Assembly (NCBI GenBank): GCA_037178855.1
Contig: JASJZC010000007.1
Span: 8,370,001-8,434,000, forward strand
Direction of reading: 5' to 3'
Length of the DNA stretch: 64,000 bases
DNA from: Oscheius sp. JU75
Taxonomy: Eukaryota; Nematoda; Chromadorea; Rhabditida; Rhabditidae
In this document: piece by piece, positions 25,421-36,439 of the stretch
How positions within the stretch are numbered: the stretch's first letter is position 1
How the letters are laid out: each line of letters begins with the position of its first letter
Notes under the pieces: generated by a model
Databases searched by the model: none
The model's input: the letters and a program-made list of their open reading frames with translations, nothing else
What the model was told of the DNA's origin: nothing
Translations under genes and position numbers: made by a program

Positions 25421-27174
25421 TTAGCATGACACAATCATATCCACATCATCCGGGCTCAAGTCAGGCAGCGCGTCATATCGAGGCTCGTGTCGTTTCATGT
25501 GAAGCTGAAAACTTATTTCTACTTTCCCTAAAATATGTTTTTACCTGCAGGTGATCGCTTCTAGCAAAGCTACGGTTACACGCTGGACAGCGGAAAGGTT
25601 TCGCTCCAGTATGCTTCCTGTAGTGACGGGTAAGCTCATCAGATCGGGCGAAGGTCCAGCGACACGAGGGCCATTCACACATGTACGGCTTCTCTCCTGT
25701 ACAATAAAAAGTTTTTAGGGAAAGTCTCTGGCAGTTTTCGGTATGATAAAAAGGTGTCTGCTCTGTCCTCTGCCATAGAGTCTGCATACTACGGTTTCGA
25801 CTTGAACTCGTTTGATCGAAATCAAACACGCCAATTAAGCTGAAGGAAGATGTGGTGAATTCTCAAAATAAGTCTGTTCTGGAGTAAGTAGTCTTCCACT
25901 ACTACTTGGGTTAATTGCGCCAGCCGAACAGTATCGTAACTGTTCGCCGCCAAAGCGCCTCGTCCTTTCCTCTAATCCAATATCCGACTCATAAAACCTG
26001 GTGCGGTAGTCTCGGGTCATCTCGAAAAGACACCGCCCTAGTGCTACTGTTTACTGTGAAAGCTGCGCAAGTTTCCGGATTATGGTATAGCTGAGAGGGG
26101 TATCTGGTTACAGACCGTGGCGGCAAAAGCGCCAAACGGTACTCAAGAGCTACAAGATTGATTATTGTTGACTGACGGCGGACAATGCAAAGAGGACACT
26201 TGGAAAAAACGGCTCTGTTACCGTAACTAAAGACACACCTGTATGGATTCGCTGGTGTGCCTTGAGATGGGAACTTTTTGTGTAGACTTTGTCACAGCCC
26301 GGGTAGTCACATCGATGAGTCCTCCTCATGTCCAGTAGAACGCGGTCTCGTTTGGTCGTTTTCCAGGCGATTCGTGGGTTTAAAGATGATGGAGGGTAAA
26401 ACACCTTAAGACTTGTTAGTAAGTAAATATCTGTGCTATTAAACAAAAGGATGGTAGCATGCTGTCTTTCTCATCTCTACAGGCATTTTAATTCTAACGC
26501 ATTGCATTTTGCTAACTGTACAATCTGCTTGTGTTCGTCATCATTACCGAAGCAGGACAAGTTGTATCTCATTGAGAGACTCAAATATTTTTAGAGTCCA
26601 CAAAGTAGCGCTAGGGCAATGGATACTGCTTTAGACAGCTGGTTTTACTCTTAAGATAAATAGTGGATGTTTGGCTACAGTCGGTACAAAGCGATTAAAA
26701 CGTTTCAAGTATCAGGTAGTCAATGAAACCTACCTTGGTTTCAATATGAGGTGGGAGCCGAGTATGGTTATCGTGTTCATCATCAGATGAAGACTTGGAA
26801 GAACCAGAAGATGAGCAAGAAGGCGGTGGTGAAGGAAACGATGAAGGATACGATTGCGGTGGATAGTTAGCAGGAAATGATAGGCATTGTGGTGGCTAAA
26901 ACAAAATATTGGCGACGATGAGGAACATGTTACCGGAACGTAACCATCATTTTGCATGATGTCTGTCGGTGGGGTCATGAAAGCTTGTGGTTCTGAAATT
27001 AATACTATTTGAAATAAAGAGGACATCATACGGTAGTCACTAATACCATAGTCCATAGGTGGTTGATAAGGAGGGTAATGGTCAAGATGGTACGTCTAAT
27101 ATATATCTTATGGCGTAAGGAACCTGACCTACCTTTGACTCGATATCAGAAAAGCAGCAGTTGTTGGAATACAT
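25421..27174 (-). CDS. Krueppel-like factor (three C2H2 fingers)
   Basis: Seven exons keep phase: 27174-27133, 27095-27047, 26992-26934, 26895-26734, 26404-26239, 25696-25545, 25504-25421; about 237 residues. The C-terminus holds three tandem C2H2 fingers with KLF spacing: [20 protein letters not shown], then [20 protein letters not shown] and [20 protein letters not shown], joined by HTG-x-KP linkers. Base-contacting positions ([24 protein letters not shown]) are those of KLFs that bind GC/CACCC boxes. The N-terminus is Tyr/Pro-rich, then Ser-rich and acidic (SSSDDEHDN), as in activation or repression regions. It is a nuclear transcription factor. The short N-terminal exons are less certain than the finger exons. 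The subgroup cannot be fixed. Confidence 0.9.
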
Positions 27175-28157
27175 TCTGAAAACAAAAACTTTGGTCAGCC
27201 GTCTGCGCACGGTGTGCCAACGGACACTGACAGTTGATTTTTGTCAGCCGTATGCAGTGACACCGTATTTGATCTTCGGATCAGCTGGAGACTGGAGCTG
27301 ACTGACCAAAATAGGCACACTATGCATGCAAAGAGTCATATCAGCTTTGCATCGAGCCAACTGACCAGTGGGGACCACTTCAAACATAGAGAAAAGGCTT
27401 CGAAATCAACAAATAGACAGGATGCAAGCATGCGTTTTCCATTTTGGTCGCGCCATGTACAAAATCTTGCTTAGCGACGGGAATTGAAGCAGCAGCTTAT
27501 GGTTATAGTTAGAAAACTGTAGAAAAAAAAACCTTCTCGAAAACTGATACAGTAGCAAAAACTCCTTTGCGCACGGAGGCACCGCCCAGTCAACAATTAC
27601 GGTATCCTTGACGAGGACACACCTGCGGCAGATATCAAAGACACCTGATGGTCAATAAACAGAGAGACTGTCTACTGCAACAGGAAGCAGTTCAGTATAA
27701 TTCCAGAGAACAGGCTTAGAGATGCAGTCTGAGTTCTTGCTTCAGACAAGACTACAAAACTTAACGGGAATAGTATTCGTGATTGTTTGCGGAAGGTTTG
27801 GCTGCCGAGATAGTATGGAAGAGACCTTTGGGTTGTTCTTATGTATTTCAGCAGACAAACCCAAAATGATGTTCCTCTATAAAAAAAAGAAGATGGATTT
27901 GCTTTATGAGATCACCTGCTGAACCTGAGGCACATCATCTATGAAGAACTGGAACCACTTTAGTCCCTTTTTCAACGGTGCCTGAACACTAAACGGATAA
28001 GGGTCTCAAAACAAACGTCTAAAAGGGGTTTCGTCAAGTCGTTCTAGTGTCAAAATGCTGATAATTTTACGATTTGTACGATGGAAACAAAATAAAAACG
28101 AAAAACATCCTCAAATGTGGTAAAAACGCTTTAAAAATAAGAAGAAAGGAAATAAAA
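27175..28157. other. Upstream flank of the KLF gene, nothing supported
   Basis: No exon is supported. It separates the KLF start from the AGTTCA cluster, so it may carry KLF promoter elements. Confidence 0.4.
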
Positions 28158-28297
28158 ACACTTTGAACTAGTTCAAAACAGTTTGAACTGCCGTAAAACA
28201 CTTCGAACTGAAATAGAACAGTTTGAACTAGTTCAAAGTGTTGAAACAGTTTGAACTAGTTCAGAACAGTTTGAACTGAAAAACACTTTGAACTGCA
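28158..28297. repeat. Clustered TTTGAACT / AGTTCAAA repeats
   Basis: In 140 bases, TTTGAACT occurs six times (28162, 28182, 28222, 28250, 28270, 28287), plus one variant TTCGAACT at about 28202. Two copies form the perfect 16-base palindrome TTTGAACTAGTTCAAA (28162-28177 and 28222-28237) and a third is palindromic over TGAACTAGTTCA (28252-28263). The copies are spaced 17-40 bases apart and separated by A-rich DNA, so it is not a simple tandem repeat. AGTTCA is a known half-site of nuclear receptors of the VDR/PXR/DHR96/DAF-12/NHR-8 group; that link is inference. Confidence 0.75.
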
Positions 28298-30077
28298 ACA
28301 TATATATATATTTGGGGTCATTTATTAAAAAGAAATTCAATGTTTCCAGCACCTATACAATTGACATAGTAGTTTTGTTTTGTCGCTATTTAGAACAAGC
28401 TGGTCTCAGGAATGGAACAGACAGGTAACCAAAAAGAACACCATTGAGACCATAACACTTTAACAGTTTGAGGCCCTTATCCGTTTTGATCTGGTTCTCA
28501 TTGGGTTTCAATAAATTGCCAAAAAACTTCATTCCGTGTTAATGTTCCCCGTCAAAAGTTTCCCTTCAACGAGCAGATTTCCAATAGTGGGCCTCGAGGC
28601 CTGCAACAATGCTTTTCGGGGGCATTGTCGAGTAGACGACTCACATATTGTTGTCGTCTGTTATTAGTCCTACTAACACATGCAAACATTCAATCTTTCA
28701 GCTACTGGTCCTATGTGTTGTCATTCTCTTTTCCTCGTTCCGAAAAGTCAATCGGCTGCAGGTGATTTATCTAATATCGATTATTGCCGCCAATCGGGTC
28801 GCTTCATAATATGCCTCGGCACGGTTTCGACACTTTCTCCCCCGGGCCATCGCTCTCGCCCTTCCGACTTTCACTCCTTTTCTTTCCTCAGGGTCCAAGC
28901 CTTTAATAAATCAAATTTGATGTCAAAAAGATCGCCTCCCTAGAGGCAGGGTCAAGTTTTTCCAAGCCCGCGTTTTTTATGTACTAATATATCGGCTGCC
29001 ATTCTCCTTGGGAAAAATTTCTTTTCTTCTCTAAAACGACACCCACCATTTCGTTTTGAGGCAAAGTCAGCTAATGCACTGTTGTTTCTTGACGCCAAGC
29101 TAGTAATTTGGCCAGTTATCTAGCCTTCGCCTTTCATTTAGTAGCCTTCGTGGCGTCCTGTTTTCAAGACACCGACACAATAACACTTTCTTTCGACATG
29201 AGTCAAGTGTCTTTAGGCCCTAGAAGAAGTTCATAACCGGGCATGTTTAATCAGCAATAGTGGCTCCTGCTCACGCAAACACACCTCTCACTATAGACAG
29301 CTCTCGCCTTCGCATAATGTCTTCCTCCCCTGTGAGCGCAATATTAACTAGCAGTTCCTTGGAGACCTATACAGAACGGCAAAAAGTCAGGTCAAATCAG
29401 AAGATTTCTTCATCCAAATCAACTTAGACTTGCTTCCTTCTTCTCGAATTTGTTTTGCTCCAGTTTGGAAGGCATTTTCGGGACACGACTCCTTTCTTTC
29501 TGTAGATCTTTTCACTTTACGCTTCTAATCAAGATTTTTACTCTTCTGTACGTTCCAATGGTGAAATATATGATGTGTCCCCAAATTTCAAATTTTGTTA
29601 GTTTTAAGTGTGTTTCCGACTACTCAGAGTGGAATAGGTATGTTTGGTCAATTCAATACCTTAGTCACAAAAGCCTGTTCCAAATAGATGCACTGACGTC
29701 CTAAACTTTACTTTCCCATATACTGTGGCTAAATAAACTCACGGACAGTTATTTTCAAACATTACAAAGAATCCCCTCGTTTTCGTTTGCTCTAAGTGGG
29801 TCGGTTGCACTTAATCTCACTGATCTACTCAAAAATTCAGTGAAAAATTTGGAGGTGTCTTTCCTTCTCAAGAGAGTGTGCATGTGTGTGGTTTGCGTAG
29901 CACTTCCGGCGAGGACCCCCTGCTTAGTGGTTCTATCCAACTTCATGTGCGCTACACATTCGATTACGCGCCTCAATCGCTCGAATGCTCCATTGGCGTC
30001 GCTGACCCCGTACTTCTTCTTTCGTCAAACTTTTTGAACCCATTTTTTGATATTTTTCCACTTTCAGAGATGTGAGA
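28298..30077. other. Gene-free, pyrimidine-rich on plus
   Basis: No exon is supported. A short AT run sits at about 28299-28310. From about 28.6 to 30.0 kb the plus strand has many C/T runs, giving spurious open frames (28680-28943, 29450-29704, 29840-30075). Confidence 0.45.
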
Positions 30078-30717
30078 ATGATAGCTCCAAAGGAAGCCTG
30101 TAAATATCTCATCAACTATCCCTTTTCGCCACTCTCGATCGCCAAAGCACATAATATTGTGAGTCTTATGTTTTAGTATTCACCCATTTTAGTATAGAAA
30201 ACATAGAAAATAACAACTATTGACATTTTAGCTCCAGTATATAGCCTCCCTAGTCTGTTGGAGAATCCAATTGCCTTCTGGAGGTTTCTTTCCATTCCTG
30301 CTACCCTTATCGGATATTCTTGGTCTTGCCATCGCCGTCGTCTCATTATGGTTTATGGTTCAGAAGTTTTACTGGAAAAAATTGGTTAGTCCCACTTCAT
30401 AATTAACTCAATTGACCGCGCCAATTTCAGGAAATGGGTATGAACACGGTTGCAGTCGCTATGACCACCTTTGCATTGTTCACCATTATTTTCCATTCCA
30501 GCTTGGGTTTTGCCTTTTTTGTAAGTTTCTCCTTCTTTCTTTCTTTGTTTTGAAGTTATTATTTCAGTTTATTCACTTATTCGTGCTTTCCGCATGGTCA
30601 TTCTGTCTGTGGTGGAGCTGGAAAATGACAAAAAACACCGTCTCGAATCTGTTCATTTCCAACTGGGGAGAAGCCACGACAGAGATCGAAATCGAAGCTT
30701 TAGAGGAGCATTTTTAA
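30078..30717 (+). CDS. Four-helix membrane protein, unrecognised
   Basis: Four exons keep phase: 30078-30158, 30232-30384, 30431-30520, 30568-30717; 157 residues. Four hydrophobic segments are seen, near residues 27-37 plus 44-51 (weak), 53-74, 83-106 and 107-125. Landmarks are LGLAIAVVSLWFMVQKFYW, TTFALFTIIFHSSLGFAFF and LFVLSAWSFCLWWSW. The tail is acidic (TEIEIEALEEHF). The plan of four helices with short loops resembles MARVEL or tetraspan-type proteins of vesicles or the cell surface, but no signature motif proves it. An AATAAA poly(A) signal lies at 30786. Confidence 0.7.
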
Positions 30718-31280
30718 TTAACGAATAATGTGACTGTCCTACGTGTTGTTTTTCTTATTTCGGGTTGCTTGTTTTTTGGCGTTCAATAAATTCACAATTG
30801 AGGAATATGTAGAGGACATGTTAGGGAGTGCATACACCAGAAAAGAGATGTTTAATCATTCGTTTTCTGTAAAAAGACGAAAAAGGATTTTTTAAATTCG
30901 CACTCGCTAGGAAATATTCGTCAAAAACCAGCGTGAGCAATGGATTTATATTTGGTACAGAAACAAAAGGCCCATTGAACTTCAGTGTGCAAAGAAAAAT
31001 TGATTCTTTTCAGAATGGGTTCTCTCTGAGTAGCGTTTTTATGTCATTGCTGTTCAGGAATTGAATGTGGCAGGATGATAATGGTAGAAAGGTGCCAAGG
31101 ACGATAGAGTCCTACTTGGGAAAAGAAAGTATCGCTAACACAAAGGGATCTAACAAGGCATTGGAAATTTTCCTGGCGAGAGGTCGTTAAATCAAACAGA
31201 CAAAGTCAGAAACCTATCAATTTTCCGTAAACTTGTAATAGAGTGCTGCAAAAGTTCTGCTGAGAACCTGGCAAACTATA
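30718..31280. other. Intergenic, nothing supported
   Basis: Contains the poly(A) signal of the gene to the left and otherwise no supported feature. Confidence 0.5.
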
Positions 31281-31640
31281 TCAGACGGTTTTTTGGAATA
31301 CGCTAAGCACGTCGGGATAAAAGTATGTGGCCAGTTTGATGCAGATGTCTTCAAGTAGGTGCTAAAAGAAATATTTTTTGCTCTAGTGACCGGATGGAGC
31401 AAACATGCGTGAGCTATCGTTTTCCGGATGGTCTCGGTTACATTCCGCCACGCGCGGAGAGCAAAAAGAGCAAAGAAAAGCTCGATGGTCCAACTAGATA
31501 CAACTGCAATCTGAGGGTTTACTGAAGACGCAATTTGACAGAAGACCTCTGAAAATAAAAACAAAACTGACGACTGTTGGAAACTGGATGAGTTCGACAT
31601 ACCTTGATATCTGGCAGAAACTTCAGAGATTCTATTGTTC
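31281..31640 (-). CDS. Unrecognised gene, 3' exons only
   Basis: Two exons keep phase and end at a stop: 31548-31391 and 31361-31281. A short upstream exon ending at 31603 (EVSARYQ then a donor) would also fit. The segment of about 80-90 residues contains one hydrophobic run (WTIELFFALFALRAW), then NVTETIRKTIAHACLLHP and DICIKLATYFYPDVL. No ATG-bearing first exon can be found between it and the Ala/Pro-rich gene on the other strand, so it may be a truncated or dead gene. No family is recognised. Confidence 0.3.
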
Positions 31641-31848
31641 AAAACCTACATTAACGATTTGGCTCTTCATACATGATTTTTGTGCTTTACTCTCATTAAA
31701 CTTCCCAAAAAGTCTTCCACTGACCGCCAGGTTGCCGTTTCGCACCTTCTATTTGCCAGGCATCCGGTCAGCCGCAACGGGAGGACAAAAACACAGCCGA
31801 AACGCAATCCCTGCCACCGTTTCAAAGGAAAGAAAGCCCTTCCGGCAC

Positions 31849-31855
31849 TATAAAA
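31849..31855 (+). promoter_or_regulatory. TATA box of Ala/Pro-rich gene 1
   Basis: TATAAAA, 51 bases before the ATG at 31906, within the usual range for a TATA element followed by a short leader. Confidence 0.6.
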
Positions 31856-31905
31856 TGGTTCGTGTTCGGCTCTAAGAGCACTGAGCGCCTGCCCGCCTTC
31901 CAACA

Positions 31906-32593
31906 ATGTACAAGCTGTGAGTTCTCACAACTTTCCCCTCAATCTTGCTCTTTTTTTTTTACAGTACCCTCATCTCTGCTCTTTTCTGCTGTGCTTCAGC
32001 TCAGCTCGCTGCCTGGCCAGGAAGTAGCTTCTGTAAGTACTGATTATTTCTAGGGTATGGTCCCCGTTCAGCTCCTTACTACCAAGCCATACTTGGTCCC
32101 GCTCGTACACCAGTTAACAGTGTACCCGTCATCGGTCAGGGAGTCGCCCCAGGGGCTATCCCAGCTCCTCCAGCTGTAACTGCCCCCGTCTTTGCTGCTC
32201 CCGCTTTCCCTCTTGCTGCTCCCGTTCCCGGTAAGACACAAGTATGGATAAGATACAGTAGCTGTTCAGCTTTCGCCCCTCTTGCTGCTCCTGCTCCCGT
32301 CTTTGCCGCTCCTCTTCCAGTTGCTGCCCCAGGTAAGACAGTCATTGTCCCACAGTAACTCAAACACAGTCGCCGTCCCAGCTGCTTCAGTTCTCCGCGG
32401 ACCTGCTTACGCTTATGCTCCTTCCCCGGTTCTGGCACCAGTTCGCCCTGCCTTTGCTGCTCCAGCTCCTCTCCTGGCTCCTGCTCCGGTCTTCGCAGCC
32501 CCAGCTCTCCCAGTCGTTCCTCGTTTCGTCCCGGCTTACTCTCCGTTTGCCACTAGCGCTGTCTTTATCGGATCCAACAAGGGTAGCAAGTGA
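31906..32593 (+). CDS. Secreted Ala/Pro-rich protein 1
   Basis: Five exons keep phase: 31906-31916, 31965-32032, 32054-32230, 32270-32332, 32370-32593; about 180 residues. The first exon codes only MYKL before splitting a codon. The signal peptide is MYKLTLISALFCCASAQ. The mature part is dominated by Ala, Pro and Val with short degenerate units such as FAAPAFPLAAPVP and LLAPAPVFAAPALP. It ends SAVFIGSNKGSK, a tail shared with two other genes in this window. Such secreted low-complexity proteins in worms are often cuticle, eggshell or duct-lining components; the role here is inference. Introns of 21-48 bases split the repeat region; the 21-base intron before exon 3 is unusually short. Confidence 0.75.
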
Positions 32594-33527
32594 GTTTCAT
32601 GCGCATAGCCGTAATAAGCATAACTTGCAGAACCGCTTAATTATTGAGAAGAGACTCGATGTTGTAAATATTGTGATTCAATGACAATAAATTTTGTATT
32701 ATTATAATTTGTTGATAGAAATCGAAGACGTAATCGAGATATAGTAGAAATATCTTTTGTCTTTATTTCTTGTGTTCCTGGTCTGTTTTCAGCTCCGAAT
32801 GTTTCCAAGTTGAAGCCTAGACGTGATACCTAGGCTTTCGAAGTCGTGATTCTTTGGGAGCTTGTGGTTAGCCAAAAACAGGAACTTGAACAGCTGTGTT
32901 TTCCGGTGGTCGCTTCAACTTCAGACACTAGCATACCTTTCAACCATGAAGATGTTCATTCTCTTTGTTTTACTGTCAACTGTTGCATAAGTTCAATTAA
33001 AATGCTTGGATACTCTTAATTTAGATCTACATTTGTAAACCATTCATACTCTGACAATGTAGCCGGCACTGCTCACAAAAGCATAAAGGAGCATGAAAGA
33101 GTAGCATTCACGCCTTTTGGTTCTAGGAGGTTACATATCAATATGCTATACAATAAAAATTCCTAGTGTGAAGTTCTTATGTGCAGTTAAATTACCTTGC
33201 CATCTTCCAGTTTTTTTTTTCTAGAGGGTTTCTTTTCTATACGTTCGCGACATCTATCACTCTTGGAAAGGAACAGCTGTGGAAATATTGAGTATGACAG
33301 TGAGTCAGCTTTTTTGGTAACTGAAAAGTGTAAACAGTGGCGAATGGGACAATTCTTTCATTCTAAGTTTACAGTTGAACACTTTTACATCGACATGAAG
33401 ATCTTGATCAATTATCTTTACTTTTCACAATCCGTGCGCTTGCTTTCCAAGTCGCTCTGCCAGCGAATCTACCTTTTTGTGGAAAGGAAGAGGGGTTCCG
33501 GTCCCAGCACTGCCACACAGAGGAACC
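32594..33527. other. Intergenic, nothing supported
   Basis: Follows Ala/Pro-rich gene 1, with an AATAAA at about 32685. The frame at 33197-33619 is not supported except where it overlaps the retrotransposon remnant. Confidence 0.45.
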
Positions 33528-34150
33528 GTCATGTCACCACCTGTGATTCGAGGCCTGCTCAACATCTGCCACCTCAACTGCCAATCCATCCTCTCGAAGA
33601 GGCGTCTACTCGAACTTGAAGAAGCGCTATTGAAGATCTCCTTCGATGTCATGGGCCTGAGCGAGATCTGGAAGTCCGGAAACGGTCATGAGCAGCTGAG
33701 GAAGTCTGGCTGCCATCTTCTCTACAGTGAAGGCCAGCAAAACCGACGCGGCGTCGGCTTCATTGTGGCACCGCATCTCGTCTCCAACATCCATCGCTTC
33801 AGCTGATAGACGACACATGCTGCACATTGAAGCTGAGAGGGCCGAATTGAAGTCTCCTTCTCGTCATGGGATACGACCCTACAGGAGACGCCGATGATGA
33901 CCGCTACGACCGCTTCCTGAGCAAGATCCAGAGAGCTGCGTACAACCCAAAAGGTGGATCCTTATGGAAACAGGGACTGCCAATGGTGCGAGTAAGGGTC
34001 AGAGCGCTGGAATCATGAGCCAGTCGAGCTTTCCCAGAAAACATCAGAGGTCTACAATAGTGCTCGGAGACTGGAATGCCTAGTAACGCGTCTTTATCCA
34101 CTGGAAACGTCGATCGGAGCTTACGGCTACGGCAAGACGTAGACAACAGG
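33528..34150 (+). mobile_element. Decayed non-LTR retrotransposon endonuclease
   Basis: A plus frame at about 33540-33806 encodes the start of an apurinic-type endonuclease domain as found in RTE/CR1-like LINE elements and in CFDP2-like proteins: LLNICHLNCQSILSKRR, FDVMGLSEIWKSGNG, GCHLLYSE and RRGVGFIVAPHLV. The frame breaks at 33805 and later stretches (LKLRG at about 33825 on, DWNA at about 34070) match the same domain in shifted frames. No reverse transcriptase follows. It is a 5'-truncated or eroded copy, not a working element. Confidence 0.7.
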
Positions 34151-34484
34151 CAACGCAGAAAAAGATGAATTGGCCTCTCTTGATGGCATCCAGGAGAGGA
34201 GAGAAGAGAGGCAATGGAGGATCCCGATTCAACAATCCAGTATCGTGACATTCGCGAAGATAAAGCCCGTGCTGTGGCTACGGAAAGGATCCCACGCGCA
34301 GAAAGGCTCTCAGCCAACACAAGGAACCTTGAGCCTTGAAAATGGGAAGCTCTTACAAAACTGGAGAAGGGAGTCTCTCCACCTCCTCCCTACTCTCCGG
34401 GGGTTAGATATCGTACATATTGAAACAATAAATATATTGTTTTGTTGGAGAGCGACTGAGAGTGAAAAGTTTATTTCGAGAAGG

Positions 34485-34676
34485 TTACATGCCACAAAAC
34501 GTAGCCTTCCCAACGTAGTAGGCATACCCCATCATGGCCCCGTGCTTGTGACAGCAGTCTTGGGCATTCTTCATACTGTCAGGTCTCCCAAACTGGCAGT
34601 TACTGTCACAGGCTCTGATCGGGAGTGTTGCCGAAGGGTCTAAAAAGAAACTTGTCCAGGAGAGAAAGCATTGCAT
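34485..34676 (-). CDS. Possible small Cys-rich secreted peptide
   Basis: A minus frame ends at a stop at 34485 and codes a compact cysteine-rich segment: RACDSNCQFGRPDSMKNAQ, DCCHKHGAMMGYAYYVGK, TFCGM. Six cysteines fall as C-x3-C-x14-CC with a final Cys, and the CxxHGxxxGY element recalls defensin-like CS-alpha-beta peptides. An acceptor (TTTCTTTTTAG) sits just upstream, so the signal peptide may be in an exon I cannot place. It may instead be a chance frame. No function is assigned. Confidence 0.35.
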   Translation of the reverse strand: MQCFLSWTSFFLDPSATLPIRACDSNCQFGRPDSMKNAQDCCHKHGAMMGYAYYVGKATFCGM

Positions 34677-34679
34677 AGG

Positions 34680-36439
34680 AGACTTAATTTATATATGGGG
34701 TCAGAAACACTGACAGATAGACATTCAAGTTATATAAGTGTTCAGAAACACTAAGAAAAGAGAACCTGTATCAACAAAACGCCCGGCCAGAGCTCTTTTT
34801 CTCCAAAATCTTCATTTTTCGTTGACCATTTCGTTAGACTTAGGCCCTTCTACAACGATCATGATCTGCGAATAACGCAGGCCACTGTTACTGCAACTGG
34901 CGATTTGGCTAAACAACTTTTGAAGTGGTCTCGTTTGAAATAAACTTTGTATTAAATTGGATTTGGAATTCGTCATACAGTTGAGCAGACAAATACAGGA
35001 CAAAATCCCTCTGTGACTCATTCTCCCCGGGCGACCGACTGCTTTTCCTTCAAAACAGTCTACCACCCGAGTCTTACTTTCAGTCATTCTAAGGTCATTC
35101 CGATGGCTTTTGATTTGAGGGTGGAGAGGGTGGTGTCTTGATTCCCCCTTGATAGGTTTGTACTAGAACTCTGAGGGAGTAGGTACTGAGAGACAGAACT
35201 ATATTCCGCTTCAACCAGGCCAAAATCAATCGACAATTTCTTCTCATTAAAATTGCATCTCGGTGTCAGTTCCTTACATCTCGAGTCGTACAGCTCATCT
35301 CTCTTGTCTGTGTGCTCTTCGCAGCAATGGTGAATGAAATGGGCAGACGTGGTACATCATAATACTGATTACAACGAATGAAAAAGTTATTTGGAAGTCA
35401 ATACATTTTTGCATTTGAAAAAGCGAAAAGACTTGTTTTCCAACTCAATAATTCTGTAAAAAGAACATTATTAAAGTCCCGGAGCTGAAATGTGGTAGTA
35501 GATTGCAAAACATGTTAAAGCAAATTGCAGAGAAGATTTAAACTATGAAAGCGCAATATTGTCTGTGGCTGACTCTGTGTGTTTGATTGTCTGTTTGTTT
35601 GTCCGAGGCCACGAAGCAAAGATGGCAGGTCAAGAATTATTGGCATGTAGGTGACAAGTCAGTTGTAAGCAGAAAGCTGTATAGGAATCTCGCTCAATTT
35701 GTGGTGCTCGACTAGGAAGCTGACTGAATCCCAAACGACTAACAAGAGAAGCAGCCGTAGGCTGCTGGTTACTGGTTAAAGTGTCTCACGAAAACGTTGC
35801 ATCAGAGTTTTCTTTTCCGCGGTCGAGTAGCAAATAATGTTTAAAGTAATTATTTCCATGTCTATTATGCTAATATCTTTTTAGTTAAATTTTGACTCAA
35901 AAATTCAGCAAAACTAAACCGAGCTCTACATCTCCGTTGTCAATAATACGAGCAGCTAGAATAGATATGTGATTGAAAAGTAGACAGCTTATCATTAATT
36001 GCATGTGCATCATTTAATCCGTAATTTTCCAAATCCAACAAAAATACTAAGTATTGTTCGGGTGTTATCAATAATGAAAAGATAGTGGTGCCCAGACAAC
36101 ACTGAAACTGTAATTCGCGCTGATAAAGCTGAGACATAAAAAACATAATATAAAAACTGCTCCCATTCTTAGAAGACCATCTTCCCAGCTATGCGAACTA
36201 GCATTCAAGAGATCGTGCCTTCCTTGGCCCTTCACTATTAACAAAAAATTCAAGGCTTGCGTGTGCTGGATTATCCTGTCTTTGTTCCCTGTTCAGTGAC
36301 CCAGAGAATATGCCTGGTGCTTGAGAAAAATAAACACATTTCCAATTTTTTATTATATATATTGACAAATTTTAGCAACCAGGAACGTGTAAACAATAGC
36401 AGCAGTATTATTCACAGCTTCGTTTCTTGCAATATCAGT
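34680..36439. other. Intergenic, nothing firmly supported
   Basis: A minus frame near 36163 starts MGAVFILCFLCLSFISANYS, which looks like a signal peptide, but the following frame ends after about 30 residues and no downstream exon was found. Other frames show no support. Confidence 0.4.
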
